64,000 bases of DNA from Strigamia acuminata (GCA_949358305.1 OX442315.1:14224427-14288426), one strand, 5' to 3'; numbered from the stretch's first letter, positions 1-11,479 are shown. Numbers and translations are program-made. The notes: generated by a model not told the origin, from the letters alone.

Positions 1-130
1 ACTTTTTTTTTGGATAGAGGCCTGGCTTGAATAATCGCCTGGTTTTGAATAAGCGCCTGGCGGGTGAGTCAAAAAAAAAATAAACACCCGGGCCCTTATT
101 CAAGGCAGTACGGTATAATTCTGCAGCAGT
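1..130. repeat. Dispersed repeat with GAATAAGCGCCTGG-like units
   Basis: Two near-copies of a 14-mer (GAATAATCGCCTGG, GAATAAGCGCCTGG) are followed by an inverted relative around CCCTTATTCAAGG. Similar 'AATAAG.GCCGC' words recur at about 18238-18290, 19870-19970 and 20520-20720, so this is probably a fragment of a dispersed element. No coding sequence is seen. Confidence 0.35.
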
Positions 131-236
131 TGTTAAATTAGTTTGAGTGAACAACAATATTAAACATTACTTCAGTAATTATTAGGACTGGAAACAAATG
201 AAAAAGGCGAGGAAACGAAAATTTTGAAAAGAAATA

Positions 237-420
237 CAGTCGAAACTCTTTATAACGAATCGCGATATAACGAATTATCGATACAAAGAATACCTAAAAA
301 TAGTTGGTTTGGTTGGCTGGCCATAGAACAACATGTTAAAAAATTTCGATATAACGAATTCTCGTTATAATGAATCGATTTTTTGGGTCTTTTGCGATTC
401 GTTATAAAGAGTTTCGACTG
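237..420. mobile_element. 184-bp palindromic MITE, TA target site (Tc1/mariner-like)
   Basis: The terminal inverted repeats start CAGTCGAAACTC and are near-perfect over about 27 bases, including TTTATAACGAATCGC. A TA dinucleotide lies on each side (235-236 and 421-422), as expected for Tc1/mariner/pogo insertions. The core holds further 'TATAACGAAT' units. It is non-coding; the apparent ORF across its right end is fortuitous. It lies 3' of exon 11 of ABC gene A. A related terminus occurs at 7904 and 12039. Confidence 0.8.
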
Positions 421-683
421 TACCTGTATGCGACTTGCAGTGGGAAGATGACCTGGAACTTGATCTGGAATCCCAGATCACGTTTTGCAGTATGTACGAT
501 TACGATTAAGATTACATTCAGAAACAAAACTTTTTGTCTAAAAATTTGTTCGAGACGAAAATTTATAAGAAAAGTTATTGAATGCGCCTACTGTGATTGG
601 TCAAGAGATACATCAATGAGAATATTCAGTTTATGAACGTAGCCACTGTCTAATTGTAGACTTTAATTTCAACTTGTGCTTAC
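421..683. other. Intron 11 remainder of ABC gene A, nothing recognised
   Basis: AT-rich sequence between the MITE and exon 11 of gene A. It ends with a good minus-strand splice donor beside base 684. A short 'GAACGTAGCCACT' word at about 634-646 matches the end of a MITE family seen in full at 29593-29836. Exons 12-14 of gene A are not here, so they must lie beyond the left edge or be lost. Confidence 0.5.
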
Positions 684-3600
684 CAGATACATAAGTTCTG
701 CTTAATAAACCTTGAGTCTTATCGCTTACAAAAGATATTGCAGTCAAATTAAGCGCCAAGAAAAAGATTAGGGGAGCTATCATTCCAGGTGCTAAAAATT
801 CTAAGAATGTAGAATCTAGTGACCCATAGATTGGTTGATCAAACTGGAATAGAAATAGAATTATTTCAATAGAAGGTGGCATTTTTGGAAGTTTACCTTA
901 ATTGGAATTTCAGGTAATGAAATATTTGTACCCACTTCTCTGAGAATATCTGTGGAAAAGGTTTTGAAAGCGCTGTAAAGAGCTCTCTGCAAGCTGAAAG
1001 TTATTTGCATATCTGAATAATCGAGTCGCACGTGGACTGAACCTGCATCCATTGTATCATTTAGTACACTGCTAGGTGATGCCATTCTGAAAAATTAATC
1101 ACATTTGTTTAAACTTCCTTCCTGTTTAGCTGTTTTAAGTTTATCTATCATTAGAGAGTTTGCGGGATGCATTTTTCCCTTACACTATTTTAGTGCCATA
1201 TCGTAAGGGAAAAATGTTTAGTGTATCGTTTTGAACACTAAATTAAAATATAGCGCAGCCAATCCGGTAGTTTTCCACTATTTACGTCACAGAGCCTTTA
1301 AGTTTGGATTAGCAACGACCTCATTTGCCGCCATTTTAATTTGTTCGCTTCGATCGCACAAAGGGCACGTATTAAGGTTTATATCATTGTTTTCTCTTTC
1401 ATTTGGTTTTAATTCACAATAATAAAGGTGCTGCATTGTTTTGAAGCAGTAAAATACAACAATTGTCTCTAATTTTTTTAAAAAGAGACTGCTACAGTTT
1501 CGGTGATCACGTGACATAGTGAAATAGTGTAGTGATAAGGGAAAAATGCAGCCCGCAAACTCTCTATTTTATCATTTTTCCCTTACACTATTTTTATACC
1601 GTATAGTGTTTAACTGTAAGGGAAAAATGCATCCTGCAAACTCTCTATTATTTGCCTGGTCTATACTGTTGTTACGGTAAGACGAGAGACTGAGTCACGA
1701 TTGATGTCATTAGGTGCGTTCAATTTGCGAAAGGAAAGAAGAATCTTTCCTTTTGTTACTTTCGCCTCCGGAAGTGACGTCAAAATCGTCATTATTTCCG
1801 AAAGGAAAGTGGCCAAAGTTACTTTAGCCAAAGGTAGCGTTTGAGTCACTTTTCCTCTTTTCACTTTTTACTTTCGCGATCGGCGCATGCGCAATAGTCG
1901 GCCACACCAACAATCAAGAAGAATATGGGTAAAATGTTCGTTTTCATGTTAAAATATTCGTTTTAACAGTAAAACAGCAGTTTTAGGGTTAAAAATTTTG
2001 ATTTTATGACTAAAATGTTCGAATGGTGAAAACATTTTTTTTGATAGTTTCAAACTATTTTTTTTAATTATAAGCTAAAATGACTGCTCAATCAAACAGA
2101 AAAAAACGTGCATTTGTTTGTACTAAAATCCGGATTTACGCATGCGCAAACGCAAGGAAAGTACCAATAATAAGTCCATTCATTCTAAAGTAACTTTTCT
2201 TCCTTTGGAGAAAGTAACGAAAGGAAAGATTCTTCTTACCTTTCGCAAATTGAACGCACCTATTGAATCTCAATGGATTTTTATGCCACCTGGTAGATAA
2301 ACTTAAAACAGCTAAACTGAAGGGAAGTTTTTTTGTGGCATCTTTGACTTGTAGTTCAAACATATCCACAAGCATTGATACTTGTACTTGTAACTAACCT
2401 TTGAATAAGTGCTGCTGTAAAGTTGGGCCAAATGTTAATTACTCCCCATGCTTTTCCATATGTAACTAAATCTTCCCCAACTGCTTGGTTTGGTACTGGC
2501 ACCTGCAAGTGTGGTCAGCCACAATATAAAAATTATTTATTCTGCTTATGCTCAAGTTTATAAAGTAGAAAAACTTACTTGTAGAATAGTTTGATTATTT
2601 AGATAGCTTAAATATCTGGAACCTAGACTGATGTCTTCATTATAAACTGCTATTCTTAAATCTCTGGGTTCGCCACCAATTGAATACAAGAGAACGAATA
2701 TTTGGAATACTGGACTTGCAAATTGAAAGACAAGTAACCTACAGTAAGGAAAAAGAGGAATTTACTCGTGTTTGCTCAGAATTCTTAAGGAACAATTGAT
2801 TATACATGACATTTCTCCACATTTTGATGAAGTTTAGAATTGTCACAGCTTTAATTCGTGTTAAACTTGGCAGTCTACAATCAACAAAACTTAATTTGTC
2901 GTCAGCATAGTGTGGATATTTATCTGAATTTTGTTGTTCTATTGAAGTTTCTTTGATGACTTTGTAGGATTCGATTTTTGTTTCGTTTCTCTCGTTTGTT
3001 TTCACTTCATAGTTCTGCATAAAAGGGAAAAGCTAGCAACAATTATTTGGATATATTGTATAAGCTTTGTTGTTACTATAAATTCATCTTGACATAGTTG
3101 TAAAAATACATCTTCCAAGGTAGATGCATTATAACGTAATAAAAGTGAATCTGGGCTGTCTTCTGCTAACAGTTCTCCATTTCGCATTAAAGCTATCTGA
3201 AAAGAGACTGCGTCAAAATAATTGCTGTGTTCAATATTGAAGCCTAAAGCAACTGATCTTATTTCTTCGATTCTGAAAGCTAGTTTACAATGCTGTGAAT
3301 TGTTGTTCGTAATCAGGCGAGGCGAAGAAGATTGGTTGTGCAATATTTCGCGCGTAAATTGTTAAGAAAAAAGTTGAATTGAAAATTTTTAATTGTGATT
3401 TTGCTTTGCTGCATTGTGAAGAGAAACTTCGAACAACAATTAAATATTGTTAGTCGCTTCGCAGCATTGCAAACTGTAGCCTTAAGGTGCACATACAATA
3501 TAAACATTTCTACAAGTGGCATACTTCCTACAATCAATGGTGTTTTAAGGTGGAAACACAAGTGAGCGGGTAAAATTTAAAAGCTTGCTTTTACTTGAAA

Positions 3601-6600
3601 AAAGCGGCTAAAAAACTCGCCCGGTTGAGCTTGTGTGTTTATCCAAAACTGTGTTTTGAAGCGAGCTTGAACTCACCCGCTCCGATCAAACTGAGTTTGA
3701 TTTACCTAGGCAATCGATTACAATGTCTGTACATCGTAATGCATTTCTGGTGTTTGGATCTACATTTTTGGATCACTACACCAGTGATACGGCTCGGCCA
3801 ATGGGAGAAGGCCACCCTTTTGAGTCGAACAAGAGTATAGACTTATCTCATGACTATTATGATGCATTTGCATTATGATTGAGTTAAGTAAGTCATCATT
3901 AATTTTACCTTATTTGCTTTCCTGGCTTCTTCAATATAATGAGTTGTCACAATGACACTCACATTTTCAGTTGCGGAGATTTTGTGCAGATAATTCCATA
4001 TGCTAAAATGGCGTTAAGAAATGTTAGTATCTTTACAAAGAGAATTGACACTTTGAAACTAAACCTTTGTCTTAAAACAGGATCCACACCAACTGTAGGT
4101 TCATCCAAAATGAGCAACGGTGGTTGATGAAGCAAAGCAATTGCAAGTGAAACTCTCCTTTGCTCTCCACCACTAAAATCAAGACATTGATACGGATTGA
4201 ATACACATTTCTTTCTGAGTAATGTGAACTATAAATTTAAATTACAGTAGAACACTAAATATCTGAACTAATTGGGACCAAGGGTGTTCATAAAACAGAT
4301 TTGTTCACATAATAGGACATTCGATTTATGAACAATTCTAGCCATAAAAATTGCCGCTGCCTAGTCATGCCCAGGTTGATGCTGAAATTGAGAGGGATAA
4401 GTCAAGTCTATTTTTTTTAGAAATCACGCATAATAGGCATGAGAACGGGACCAATTTTTGGGTCTACCCGTCCCGTGTCCCTAAATTTTCAATTTTTTTT
4501 GGGCCCGAACCTTCCTGTGTCCCGAAATTTTGATTATTCGTGGGAAATCATTGTCGTGGTTTGGCGATTTTATGCCCCAAAATTTGGAAAAAAAAAGAAT
4601 AAGATGAAATGACCGGGTCTATCTCGGTCTCGTTCTCATGCCTATTATAAACCCAACCCGTCCTGCTCCTGCGTAAGACAACTTTCATAAGTCCCGTCCC
4701 GGTCCCAGTCCCACAGCGGTATTCGGGACGGGATTGGGACCGGGTCTATCCCGGTCCCTTTCTCATGCCTAACACATAACTAGCTGCAACTCACAGACTG
4801 CATTAATTTTAAATACAGCTTAAGCGATTACCCACCTTACACAATAGACTTGTCCATTCACCCTTGTGGCAAAAATTGGAATTACTTATTCCAGTTTCGG
4901 CAGCATGCCGAATGCGACAATTTTTTTGTCCACAATTGTACTGTACATATGGAAGCAGTAGACTTTATTTATACATTGATTTTTGTTTTTTCTCTCAATT
5001 ATGGTTGTAAGCATTTGCTTGTGTAGCGAAACTTTAGATAACCTTCCTGATAGCAATAAAAGTTAGATCATACTTGTAGATTTATCACCTGTTGTGGAAC
5101 AGATGGTGAAGGTTCCAACTTCGGAAACCCCCTGCTGGGATGAGAATCGAGCTTTAACACTAGAAGGGCCAAACCGGTCATGACCGGTACAGCTGTTTAC
5201 AACAGCTGTAGCAGTTAACCTAATGGGTTTACAACTGTGTTATTTCTTGACTTTAGCTGATTTATGATGCTTTACATCATAAATCAGCAAACCTGGCATT
5301 TTTCTTAAAGAATAATAAGAAATAAGACAACAGCCGAAACCGGTCAATATGACCGGTTTCGGCCGTTTTACACAATACGTGAACAATACGTACACAATAC
5401 TTGCACAAAACGTTCATTCAACGTTTTGGCCTCAAATTGAGTTGGTTTAAATTCAAAAACACCCGAAACATGCGAAAAAATAGAAAAATGAAAATTGATG
5501 GATTTTATAAAACCTGAAAAAGTTAAAAACGGAAATTTTGCATGCAATTTTAAATACATCTTTTTTTCTCGATATAGATGATTAAACTATATCTAGTCAA
5601 TCATAAATTGCGTATATATGTGTATATTTTACATTATTGCACAAAAATTTATCATTTAGTCACTAAAAATTAATAAATTTTGATTTTCTCAACCGGTCAT
5701 TATGACCGGTTTTGGCCTTTCTAGGTAGGCCGAAATTCCGGCCCTTCTAGTGTTAAAAGTAACTTTTTAACTTTGTTTTTTCCCCCAGGTTTTTGTTTGG
5801 GTAAACCATTTTATATCAGGATTTAGGAAAACCAATATTTTATATGTTGATTGGTGGGTCACAGTAACGTTATAATGGTTTGACAACTGAAGATGATTTT
5901 TTGATCGAAAGGTTTTGATTTATTGTTTGTAGTTTAAAAACACCATTAATCACTTTATTCCTATTTTACCTTAGATATCTGATCACTTTCAGGTCTGTTA
6001 AGTTGAGAAAGTCGACTAAGAATTTTATTCTTGATTTAATTTGTTCTTTTTTCATGAAATGTAAACGACCAAAGAATGTCAAAGTTTCACCAATAGTCAG
6101 GTCTGGATAAAGCGCTAATTCCTACACGAGTGGAATATACAATTTGTAAGTAAAAATACGCATAATTCTGATTTTACATGGTAGACACGTTCCAGAAAAG
6201 CTGTGTAAAAAAGATGAGGTGAATTTCCTAAATATTTTGTAGAAAATTACAGTTAATGGAAATATTTTTCCTTAAAATTAAAATCAAATTTTAAAAAGAC
6301 AATTTTTTAATCATCAAAAGAAAAAGAGGTCGGGTCATTTCGTTGCCGGTCATTTCGTAGTCTTAGTGCCCAAAAATCTTTTTTTTTGATAATTTTTTTT
6401 GTGGGTCATTTCGTCGTCGCCGGTCATTTCGTTGCCGATCATTTCGTCGTCGCCGATCATTTTGTCGTCGCCGGTCATTTCGTTGCCGGTTGTTATACCG
6501 TAACGCACGACGAACGTTACACCCTCGGCTACGAAATGACCAATCGGCGACGAAATGACCGGCGACGAAATGAAAGGCGACGAAATGAAAGGCGCCAAAA

Positions 6601-7140
6601 TGACCACACAAGAAAAGGAAACCTATTCTAACCAACGCTGAAAACCGCACTCATTTTGTCGCCATTTCCGGCGACGAAATGATCGGCTACGAAACGTAGG
6701 CGACGAAATGATCGGAATCCAAGAAAACGTGTAACGTGTCACTTCGAAAAAAAATTCCGTGAAAAAACAGAATTTAGTGTGTACAGTATACTTACTTGCG
6801 GCATGTAACCAACTGCTGAACCAGGAATTCCACTTGCTGGTGAACCTGGTGTTTGATTGAACACTTTAACTATTCCTTGGTTCGGTTTTAAACTAGCAAT
6901 CACACATTTCAAAAGAGTTGTTTTCCCGCATCCACTCGGTCCCAGGAGACCAAAACTTAGAAATAAAAATTGAATTTTACTACGCAATAAAATTCCAATT
7001 AACAACAATACATACATAGTTCCTGTTTCCACAGTCAAACTTATCCCTTTTAGTATTTCGGGGCCTGACGATCCAAATCCTATCCTTACACGCACTTCGT
7101 GCAATGCCACAGCAAACTTAGCATTTTTGTCCAAATCCAT
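684..7140 (-). CDS. ABC transporter gene A, ABCH/ABCG23-like half transporter (3' end off the window)
   Basis: Predicted membrane ATP-driven half transporter, nucleotide-binding domain first and membrane domain second. Eleven exons are visible, 5' to 3': 7016-7140, 6796-6955, 5970-6121, 4065-4172, 3909-4002, 3077-3196, 2806-3014, 2579-2738, 2399-2502, 897-1086, 684-843. All junctions are GT-AG and phases agree (1582 nt, 527 codons). Motifs seen: Walker [11 protein letters not shown]-loop GYMPQ, signature SGGEQRR, Walker [12 protein letters not shown]-loop TTHYIEEA. The start ATG (7138-7140) has a good accATGG context. Exons 12-14, with the last membrane segments, should lie left of base 1. 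It is the most divergent of the five copies, with a different linker exon (2806-3014). Introns carry MITEs at 1153, 1712, 4428, 5158 and a tandem array at 6317. No inactivating change is seen. The substrate is unknown; arthropod ABCH proteins have been linked to lipid export to the cuticle and to xenobiotic response. Confidence 0.82.
1153..1646. mobile_element. MITE with AGAGAGTTTGCGGGATGCAT ends, 3-bp target duplication (copy 1)
   Basis: The left end AGAGAGTTTGCGGGATGCAT reads into TTTTCCCTTACACTA, and the right end is its inverse. ATT occurs on both sides (1150-1152 and 1647-1649). An internal inverted copy of the terminus lies at about 1530-1566, so the element is partly duplicated. A sister copy is at 57935-58426. 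Three-base A/T-rich duplications suggest the PIF/Harbinger group. It sits in intron 10 of... the gene-A intron between exons 9 and 10. Confidence 0.8.
1712..2261. mobile_element. MITE with AGGTGCGTTCAATTTGCG ends (copy 1)
   Basis: The inverted ends AGGTGCGTTCAATTTGCG continue into GAAAGGAAAGA. The flanking triplet ATT is present on both sides (1709-1711, 2262-2264). The interior has purine-rich 'AAAGTAAC' words and a run of degenerate 17-18 bp 'AAAATGTTCG' units. The sister copy is at 22443-23054. It lies in the intron between exons 9 and 10 of gene A. Confidence 0.82.
3549..3845. repeat. Chimera of two dispersed repeats
   Basis: The left half (about 3549-3705) matches the left part of the 'AAGGTGGAAACACAAG' MITE at 26327-26712. 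The right half (about 3706-3845) matches a roughly 140-bp repeat containing CTAGGCAATCGATTACAATG and ATCACTACACCAGTGATACG. That repeat recurs at about 24636-24783 and 34652-34790, inverted at 11480-11650, and as the insertion target of the gypsy element. It is non-coding and lies between exons 5 and 6 of gene A. Confidence 0.65.
4428..4770. repeat. Foldback repeat, ATAATAGGCATGAGAACG ends
   Basis: ATAATAGGCATGAGAACGGG at about 4428 is matched by its inverse at about 4630-4652. A second partial right arm, rich in 'GGGACGGGA' words, ends near CTCATGCCTAACAC at about 4770. This gives a hairpin-forming non-coding insert in intron 3 of gene A. Confidence 0.6.
5158..5752. mobile_element. piggyBac-like MITE with TTAA target duplication
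   Basis: The ends CACTAGAAGGGCC and its exact inverse are flanked by TTAA at 5154-5157 and 5753-5756, the signature of piggyBac transposition. Near each end is a short palindrome of the form ACCGGTCATGACCGGT. No transposase is encoded in 595 bp. It lies in intron 3 of gene A. Confidence 0.85.
6317..6720. repeat. Inverted pair of 15-18 bp tandem arrays (GGTCATTTCGTCGCC)
   Basis: About eight degenerate copies of GGTCATTTCGTCGCC-type units run forward at 6330-6495. The complementary unit GACGAAATGACCGGC runs back at 6525-6715. A spacer with ACGCACGACGAACGT separates them. Together they would form a very long imperfect hairpin. Open frames across it reflect the 3n-like repeat and are not genes. 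It lies between exons 2 and 3 of gene A. Confidence 0.8.
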
Positions 7141-7407
7141 GGTAGAAGAAAAATGAAATTGTTTAATGCTAGTTCTCTGATACCAGATTAAAGCGAATAT
7201 TCTTTCATTTAATGCACATCTGGAATTTCACTTTGTATGCTTTCTTAACGTAACAGTTTTGTTGCAACCTTTGTTTGTGTAGGCAATTAATTGTATTAGG
7301 AGGAGTACATTTCCTCTAAAAGCCACATAAACACGAGCTTTGTCCTTTTATTAAAAAATGCATCGCAGGTGCAACAAGCTTTGAACATTAAGGAGGTTTC
7401 ATAAATG

Positions 7408-7479
7408 ACACGCTGAAGGCGCTGAAGCGATTGTTCCAAAATCACACGCTGAAGGCGCTGAAGCGATTGTTCCAAAATC
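7408..7479. repeat. 36-bp exact tandem duplication
   Basis: Two adjacent 36-bp copies begin ACACGCTGAAGGCGCTGAAG and end TCCAAAATC. The unit itself contains a GCTGAAG repeat. It lies 0.3 kb upstream of the gene A start codon, so it is in or near the promoter region. The following 7510-7660 is an AT-rich TTTATTTTATTT-type low-complexity tract. Confidence 0.75.
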
Positions 7480-8068
7480 ACAATTACTGCATTATTGAGG
7501 ACCCACACCAGGACTTTTATTTATATTTTTATTAATTTTATTTTATTTATTTTATTTTTGTTATTTATTTATCTGTTTTTGTTAAATTAAATTGATTATT
7601 TATTTTTATTTATTTAATAATTTACAATAAACTCTTTTTTTCTTAGTTTAAGCACTAAAAACCTTTTTTCAGACAATTATACATAAGAGCTGAAGTGGTG
7701 AAGCAATTATCCATGTGATTGGTCCACACAGGTTACATGATAATCGCGTCCGCAAAATAATAATCGTAAGCACTTCAGTGTCTTCAGCATATCATTTTTG
7801 AAATCTCTTATTGTTACAATACAAAAGATTAAGCTTGAATTAAACTGAAATAAAAATGGAAATAATGTGGGAGAAAATATGAGGAGGTTGTGAAATATCA
7901 CTACAGTCAAACCTCATTATAACGAATCGCGTTATAACGAATTTTTGATATAACAAATTGTTAAAAATGTCTTGGTTAGTCAGCCATATACTTGTAGAAG
8001 ACAAACAATTTTAAGAGGCACTTGTTATAACGAATTTTGATCACATGACTCAAAACTGATGTCCTTAT

Positions 8069-8334
8069 TGTTGTAAATTAAACGACACGACACACGTTGT
8101 AACGGTGAAAAATGACAAGTGAGTTTTATTTCAAAAAGGGAGGGTTAAATACAGTTGTGGGGTCAAAAGAACTCTCTCCTATTGGTTGGTCAAGAAGGTC
8201 AGTGACAGTTCACGACCCTAAGTTTCTTCTTGCTTTGTCCACAACGTCCTGTTCCTAATACTTAGGGGTCAATGGCAACATTGGTGCCTGTCAATCAACA
8301 ACAAACGCAACATTGGCGCCTGTAAACTCCAACA
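8069..8334 (-). mobile_element. 3' LTR of gag-only copia-type element
   Basis: 266-bp LTR, TGTTG...CAACA at its ends as read on the plus strand, same length and by eye identical to 9817-10082. The 5-bp duplication CTTAT lies outside the pair (8064-8068 and 10083-10087). A purine-rich tract (GTGGGAGGAATT on the minus strand, just right of 8334) is the likely plus-strand primer. Confidence 0.9.
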
Positions 8335-8359
8335 AATTCCTCCCACAGGTCGGCAATGT

Positions 8360-8740
8360 TGCTCAATAAAGTTTATTCATTTTTTTTTTTTTTTTTTTCA
8401 CAATTGTGCTGTTCTCAAATCGCCTCTCTCTTCCTGGTTCGAATTGTTCGTTTTTCTCGTGTCTTAAATCGTATCTCCTTTTTGTGGCCCAATTTCTGCC
8501 CGCGGCCTGAATTAAATTTCCCGGTTACTCACGCCTTGTGTAGGTCTTGTTGCACCATCGCTTGTCTTTTCTTTGTTTCGCAATCGTCTCCTTTTCTTCT
8601 CGTCTTCGTCTTCGTCTCGAATCGCCTCGTCTTGTCTCGTCTCGTCTACGTCTCAAATCGCCTCGTCTCGTCTACGTCTCAAATCGCCTCGTCTAGTCTC
8701 GTCTACGTCTCAAATCGTCTCGTCTCAATCGTCGTCGCTC
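8360..8740. repeat. Low-complexity tract in the gag-only element: poly-T and CGTCTCGTCTACGTCTC repeats
   Basis: A poly-T run at about 8380-8398 is followed by several imperfect copies of a 27-29 bp unit containing CTCGTCTACGTCTCAAATCG at about 8615-8735. This stretch occupies the place where pol would be in an autonomous element. Open frames here on the plus strand are low-complexity artefacts. Confidence 0.7.
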
Positions 8741-8770
8741 TGGATAATATCTACCGCCGAGTGCACCTTT

Positions 8771-9670
8771 CTAGTACGGCCATCCGTCGTTTTCGTTCTC
8801 CGCGTCGTTGTTTTCACTCACAAATGCGCGCAAGGTCCTTTCCTTTGGTGTGTTATATCTTTGGTTGTTTCCCTGCCTCGGTTGGGCGCAGTTCGTCGCT
8901 TTGTGCCCCGTTCCTTGGCAGTTGAAACATTTCGTCGGATTTCTGCAATCGCTGGCCATGTGACCGGTCATGTCACAATTGTAACATCTTCTTTCGTCCG
9001 ACCGCTTTTCGTACCGTTTAACTGTCGATTTATACGCAGCATCCGATGGTTTCTCCTCGTCTTCTCGTTTCGTCCTTCTGTCTTCCGCTAATTTCAGTGT
9101 GTCTCGAATGTGTTGCATTGTTAGGTTTTCTCGCTGTTCTAGCGCCAAAACGTTCTGGTCAAATTCCCTTCGCAACCCCTGCATCGCAAAGAATCGCACA
9201 TCGTGATCGTCCACCGCCTTCCCAAGTTGTAAACTCTCATTTTGTAGTGCTTCAATGCGGTTTAGATATTGGTCCACGGTCTCCGTTTTCGTCATCTCGA
9301 ATCTCGATAATTTGATGTTACACATTAACTGGAGGTTTTTTGTTTTCGCCGCCATGCTGCTTTCAATTTTTGCCCATAGTTCTTTTGCATTTTCTTCCGA
9401 TTGATGGCGTAATACTTGCTCCGCTGATAACGTGTTGATGATAATCTCCATCGCCTCCGAATTTTCATCGTCCCATTCGTCCCACTTCTTCTCCATTTCA
9501 GCGCAATTGGCATCTTCCGCTTTCCCACGTGGCGGCTCGTCCGCCAAAATGACCTTCTTCCACAATTTCCGGCTCTTCAAAATCGTTTTTATCCGTCGGG
9601 ACCACAACAGATAGTTTTTGTCGTCTAGTAGCTCCACCTGCGCGAACACATTGTATTTTTTGGTCGTCAT
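8771..9670 (-). CDS. Copia-type Gag of a non-autonomous LTR element
   Basis: Capsid/nucleocapsid protein that would package element RNA; acts in cytoplasmic virus-like particles. The first ATG is at 9668-9670, giving 299 residues; an upstream TTG-started extension lacks an ATG. The N-terminal half has the copia gag pattern (LLDDKNYLLWSRRIKTIL, then LWAKIESS and a helical region with VDQYLNRIEAL). The C-terminal part has two CCHC zinc knuckles, CYNCDMTGHMASDC and CFNCQGTGHKATNC. The frame is intact. No protease, integrase or reverse transcriptase follows before the 3' LTR, so mobilisation would need pol in trans. It lies inside a 2014-bp element with matching LTRs. Confidence 0.85.
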   Translation of the reverse strand: MTTKKYNVFAQVELLDDKNYLLWSRRIKTILKSRKLWKKVILADEPPRGKAEDANCAEMEKKWDEWDDENSEAMEIIINTLSAEQVLRHQSEENAKELWAKIESSMAAKTKNLQLMCNIKLSRFEMTKTETVDQYLNRIEALQNESLQLGKAVDDHDVRFFAMQGLRREFDQNVLALEQRENLTMQHIRDTLKLAEDRRTKREDEEKPSDAAYKSTVKRYEKRSDERRCYNCDMTGHMASDCRNPTKCFNCQGTGHKATNCAQPRQGNNQRYNTPKERTLRAFVSENNDAENENDGWPY

Positions 9671-9805
9671 CTCGTCACTTCTTTTTACGTCTCGAAATTT
9701 CCGCGTGGTTGGCAAATTCTTCTAGTTACAATCGCTTTTTTCAACAATTCACCAACGCATCAAAAATTCAAAGTCATTGTTTGCCGTTTGATCCAACCGT
9801 CCTCT

Positions 9806-9816
9806 CTGCTACCATT
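9806..9816 (-). other. Primer-binding site, initiator-Met tRNA-like
   Basis: Directly inside the 5' LTR, read on the minus strand after two bases, is TGGTAGCAGAG. This equals the complement of the 3' end of a eukaryotic initiator methionine tRNA for 11 bases. It supports the orientation and the Ty1/copia assignment. Confidence 0.7.
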
Positions 9817-10082
9817 TGTTGTAAATTAAACGACACGACACACGTTGTAACGGTGAAAAATGACAAGTGAGTTTTATTTCAAAAAGGGAGGGTTAAATAC
9901 AGTTGTGGGGTCAAAAGAACTCTCTCCTATTGGTTGGTCAAGAAGGTCAGTGACAGTTCACGACCCTAAGTTTCTTCTTGCTTTGTCCACAACGTCCTGT
10001 TCCTAATACTTAGGGGTCAATGGCAACATTGGTGCCTGTCAATCAACAACAAACGCAACATTGGCGCCTGTAAACTCCAACA
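9817..10082 (-). mobile_element. 5' LTR of gag-only copia-type element
   Basis: 266 bp, matching 8069-8334. The element is transcribed right to left. The target duplication CTTAT follows at 10083-10087. Confidence 0.9.
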
Positions 10083-11479
10083 CTTATTTAGGCTGCTAAT
10101 CCGGAAAGCAATTTCTGAACAAATAAATTTTATTTTGAAAAATACTAGCAGCGTGCAAAAAGTTGTGCTTGGAATGATTTAGGTGTCTGTGTTTATGTTT
10201 TTGATTTTTTTAACGGCTCAAAGCAAAAATACAAACATTTAAACGCTTGAAACATGACTTTTGGAATGCCCAGCTACTTCGAAAACTTCTATTCATACAA
10301 AAAACACAATCAATGATTTTTAAAGGCTTTTATTTAACTTGACTTGAATGTTTGTTTTAGCTTCCGGTTTTGGTAATGTGTCCAAAATTGTCGGTAATTT
10401 GGAAAAAAAAAACGAATTAAAAAAGTAATTATAAGATTGGAAAGTAGACTTTTCTGGTGTAATTTTTGGTCTACTTTCCAATGTAAATGATAACATTGAA
10501 ATTAAAAGTAGTTAAAAGGGACAAAAAGCTAAATTACGGCGAAAGTTACGCTAACCAGAGCGCCACCTGGCGGATCCCGTATACAATAATGGAGGCCAAA
10601 ATGTTCGGCCCAATATGTTTTTTTTTTAAATTGCTTCGATACGAAAAAGGTTTCCATAAATTCTGAAACCAGTCAGTTTGTAGCCGGTTTGATACTGTAC
10701 AGACCTGTTTGTTTGGTTTTTTAATTTTAGAGAAAAAGTACGTTTTTAAAGTTTTTTGACACTGTCATGGCAGTCACGAAAGATTTTCGATAGCAGCGCA
10801 CTTTGGTGGTGTGGCGGATGGTCAATGCCTTGTCCTGGTCAAGAAGAAGTGGAGGGGGGGTGAGGCTGGTTCTGCTCATGAGTCTCTGACCTAACCCGTC
10901 ACCTGTGGTGACGTAGTTGGTCAAGAGTGAGTGGATGGAGGGAGCTAAAACCACTGACTTATAAGGAGTCTTAGAACCTAAAGGTCCAGGACCACAAGGA
11001 GAGACAAGAAACACATCTGCTCAGTGTGAAATCAAGCTCTTTACTACATTAACAATACATATTTTATCACCAAAGAAACCTTAGAACTTAATGATATGGC
11101 AAAGCATTATTACTAACAATTATAGTGAAAAGAAAAAGGCTTAGTTTAGGTCTAACATGGGAATATGAAAAAATCAGAAATAACATTAAAAACCTAAGAA
11201 TAAGCACAACCAGAAGCAACATTACATAAAAATGGAGAAATAAACATAGTTAGTAAGAAATAGCATAGGAAATGAGCAATAACAGCAATTCTCAAAAAGG
11301 CATAAATCACCATGACAACAGAGCAATAATTTACAACAAAGATGAGGAAACAAATAGCAGGATAAAATAACATAAGAATTGAGCAATTGAACAATGACTA
11401 AAATAGCTAAACCTAATGCAATAAAAGGTAAGCCTTTTTTTGCTCTCAACAGGCGGCGATTTGAAAAACCAATCTATAC

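Noticed and set aside
6350-6650. Overlapping frames of 81-95 codons on both strands
   Set aside because: They are produced by the 15-18 bp tandem repeat and translate to repetitive nonsense.
8356-9091. Two long plus-strand frames over the gag-only element
   Set aside because: They are Ser/Leu/Val-rich shadows of a CTCGTCT repeat and of the antisense of gag; the minus-strand Gag explains the region.
10727-11014. 95-codon minus-strand frame
   Set aside because: No recognisable domain or codon bias and no splice or promoter context; it lies in repeat-derived sequence.
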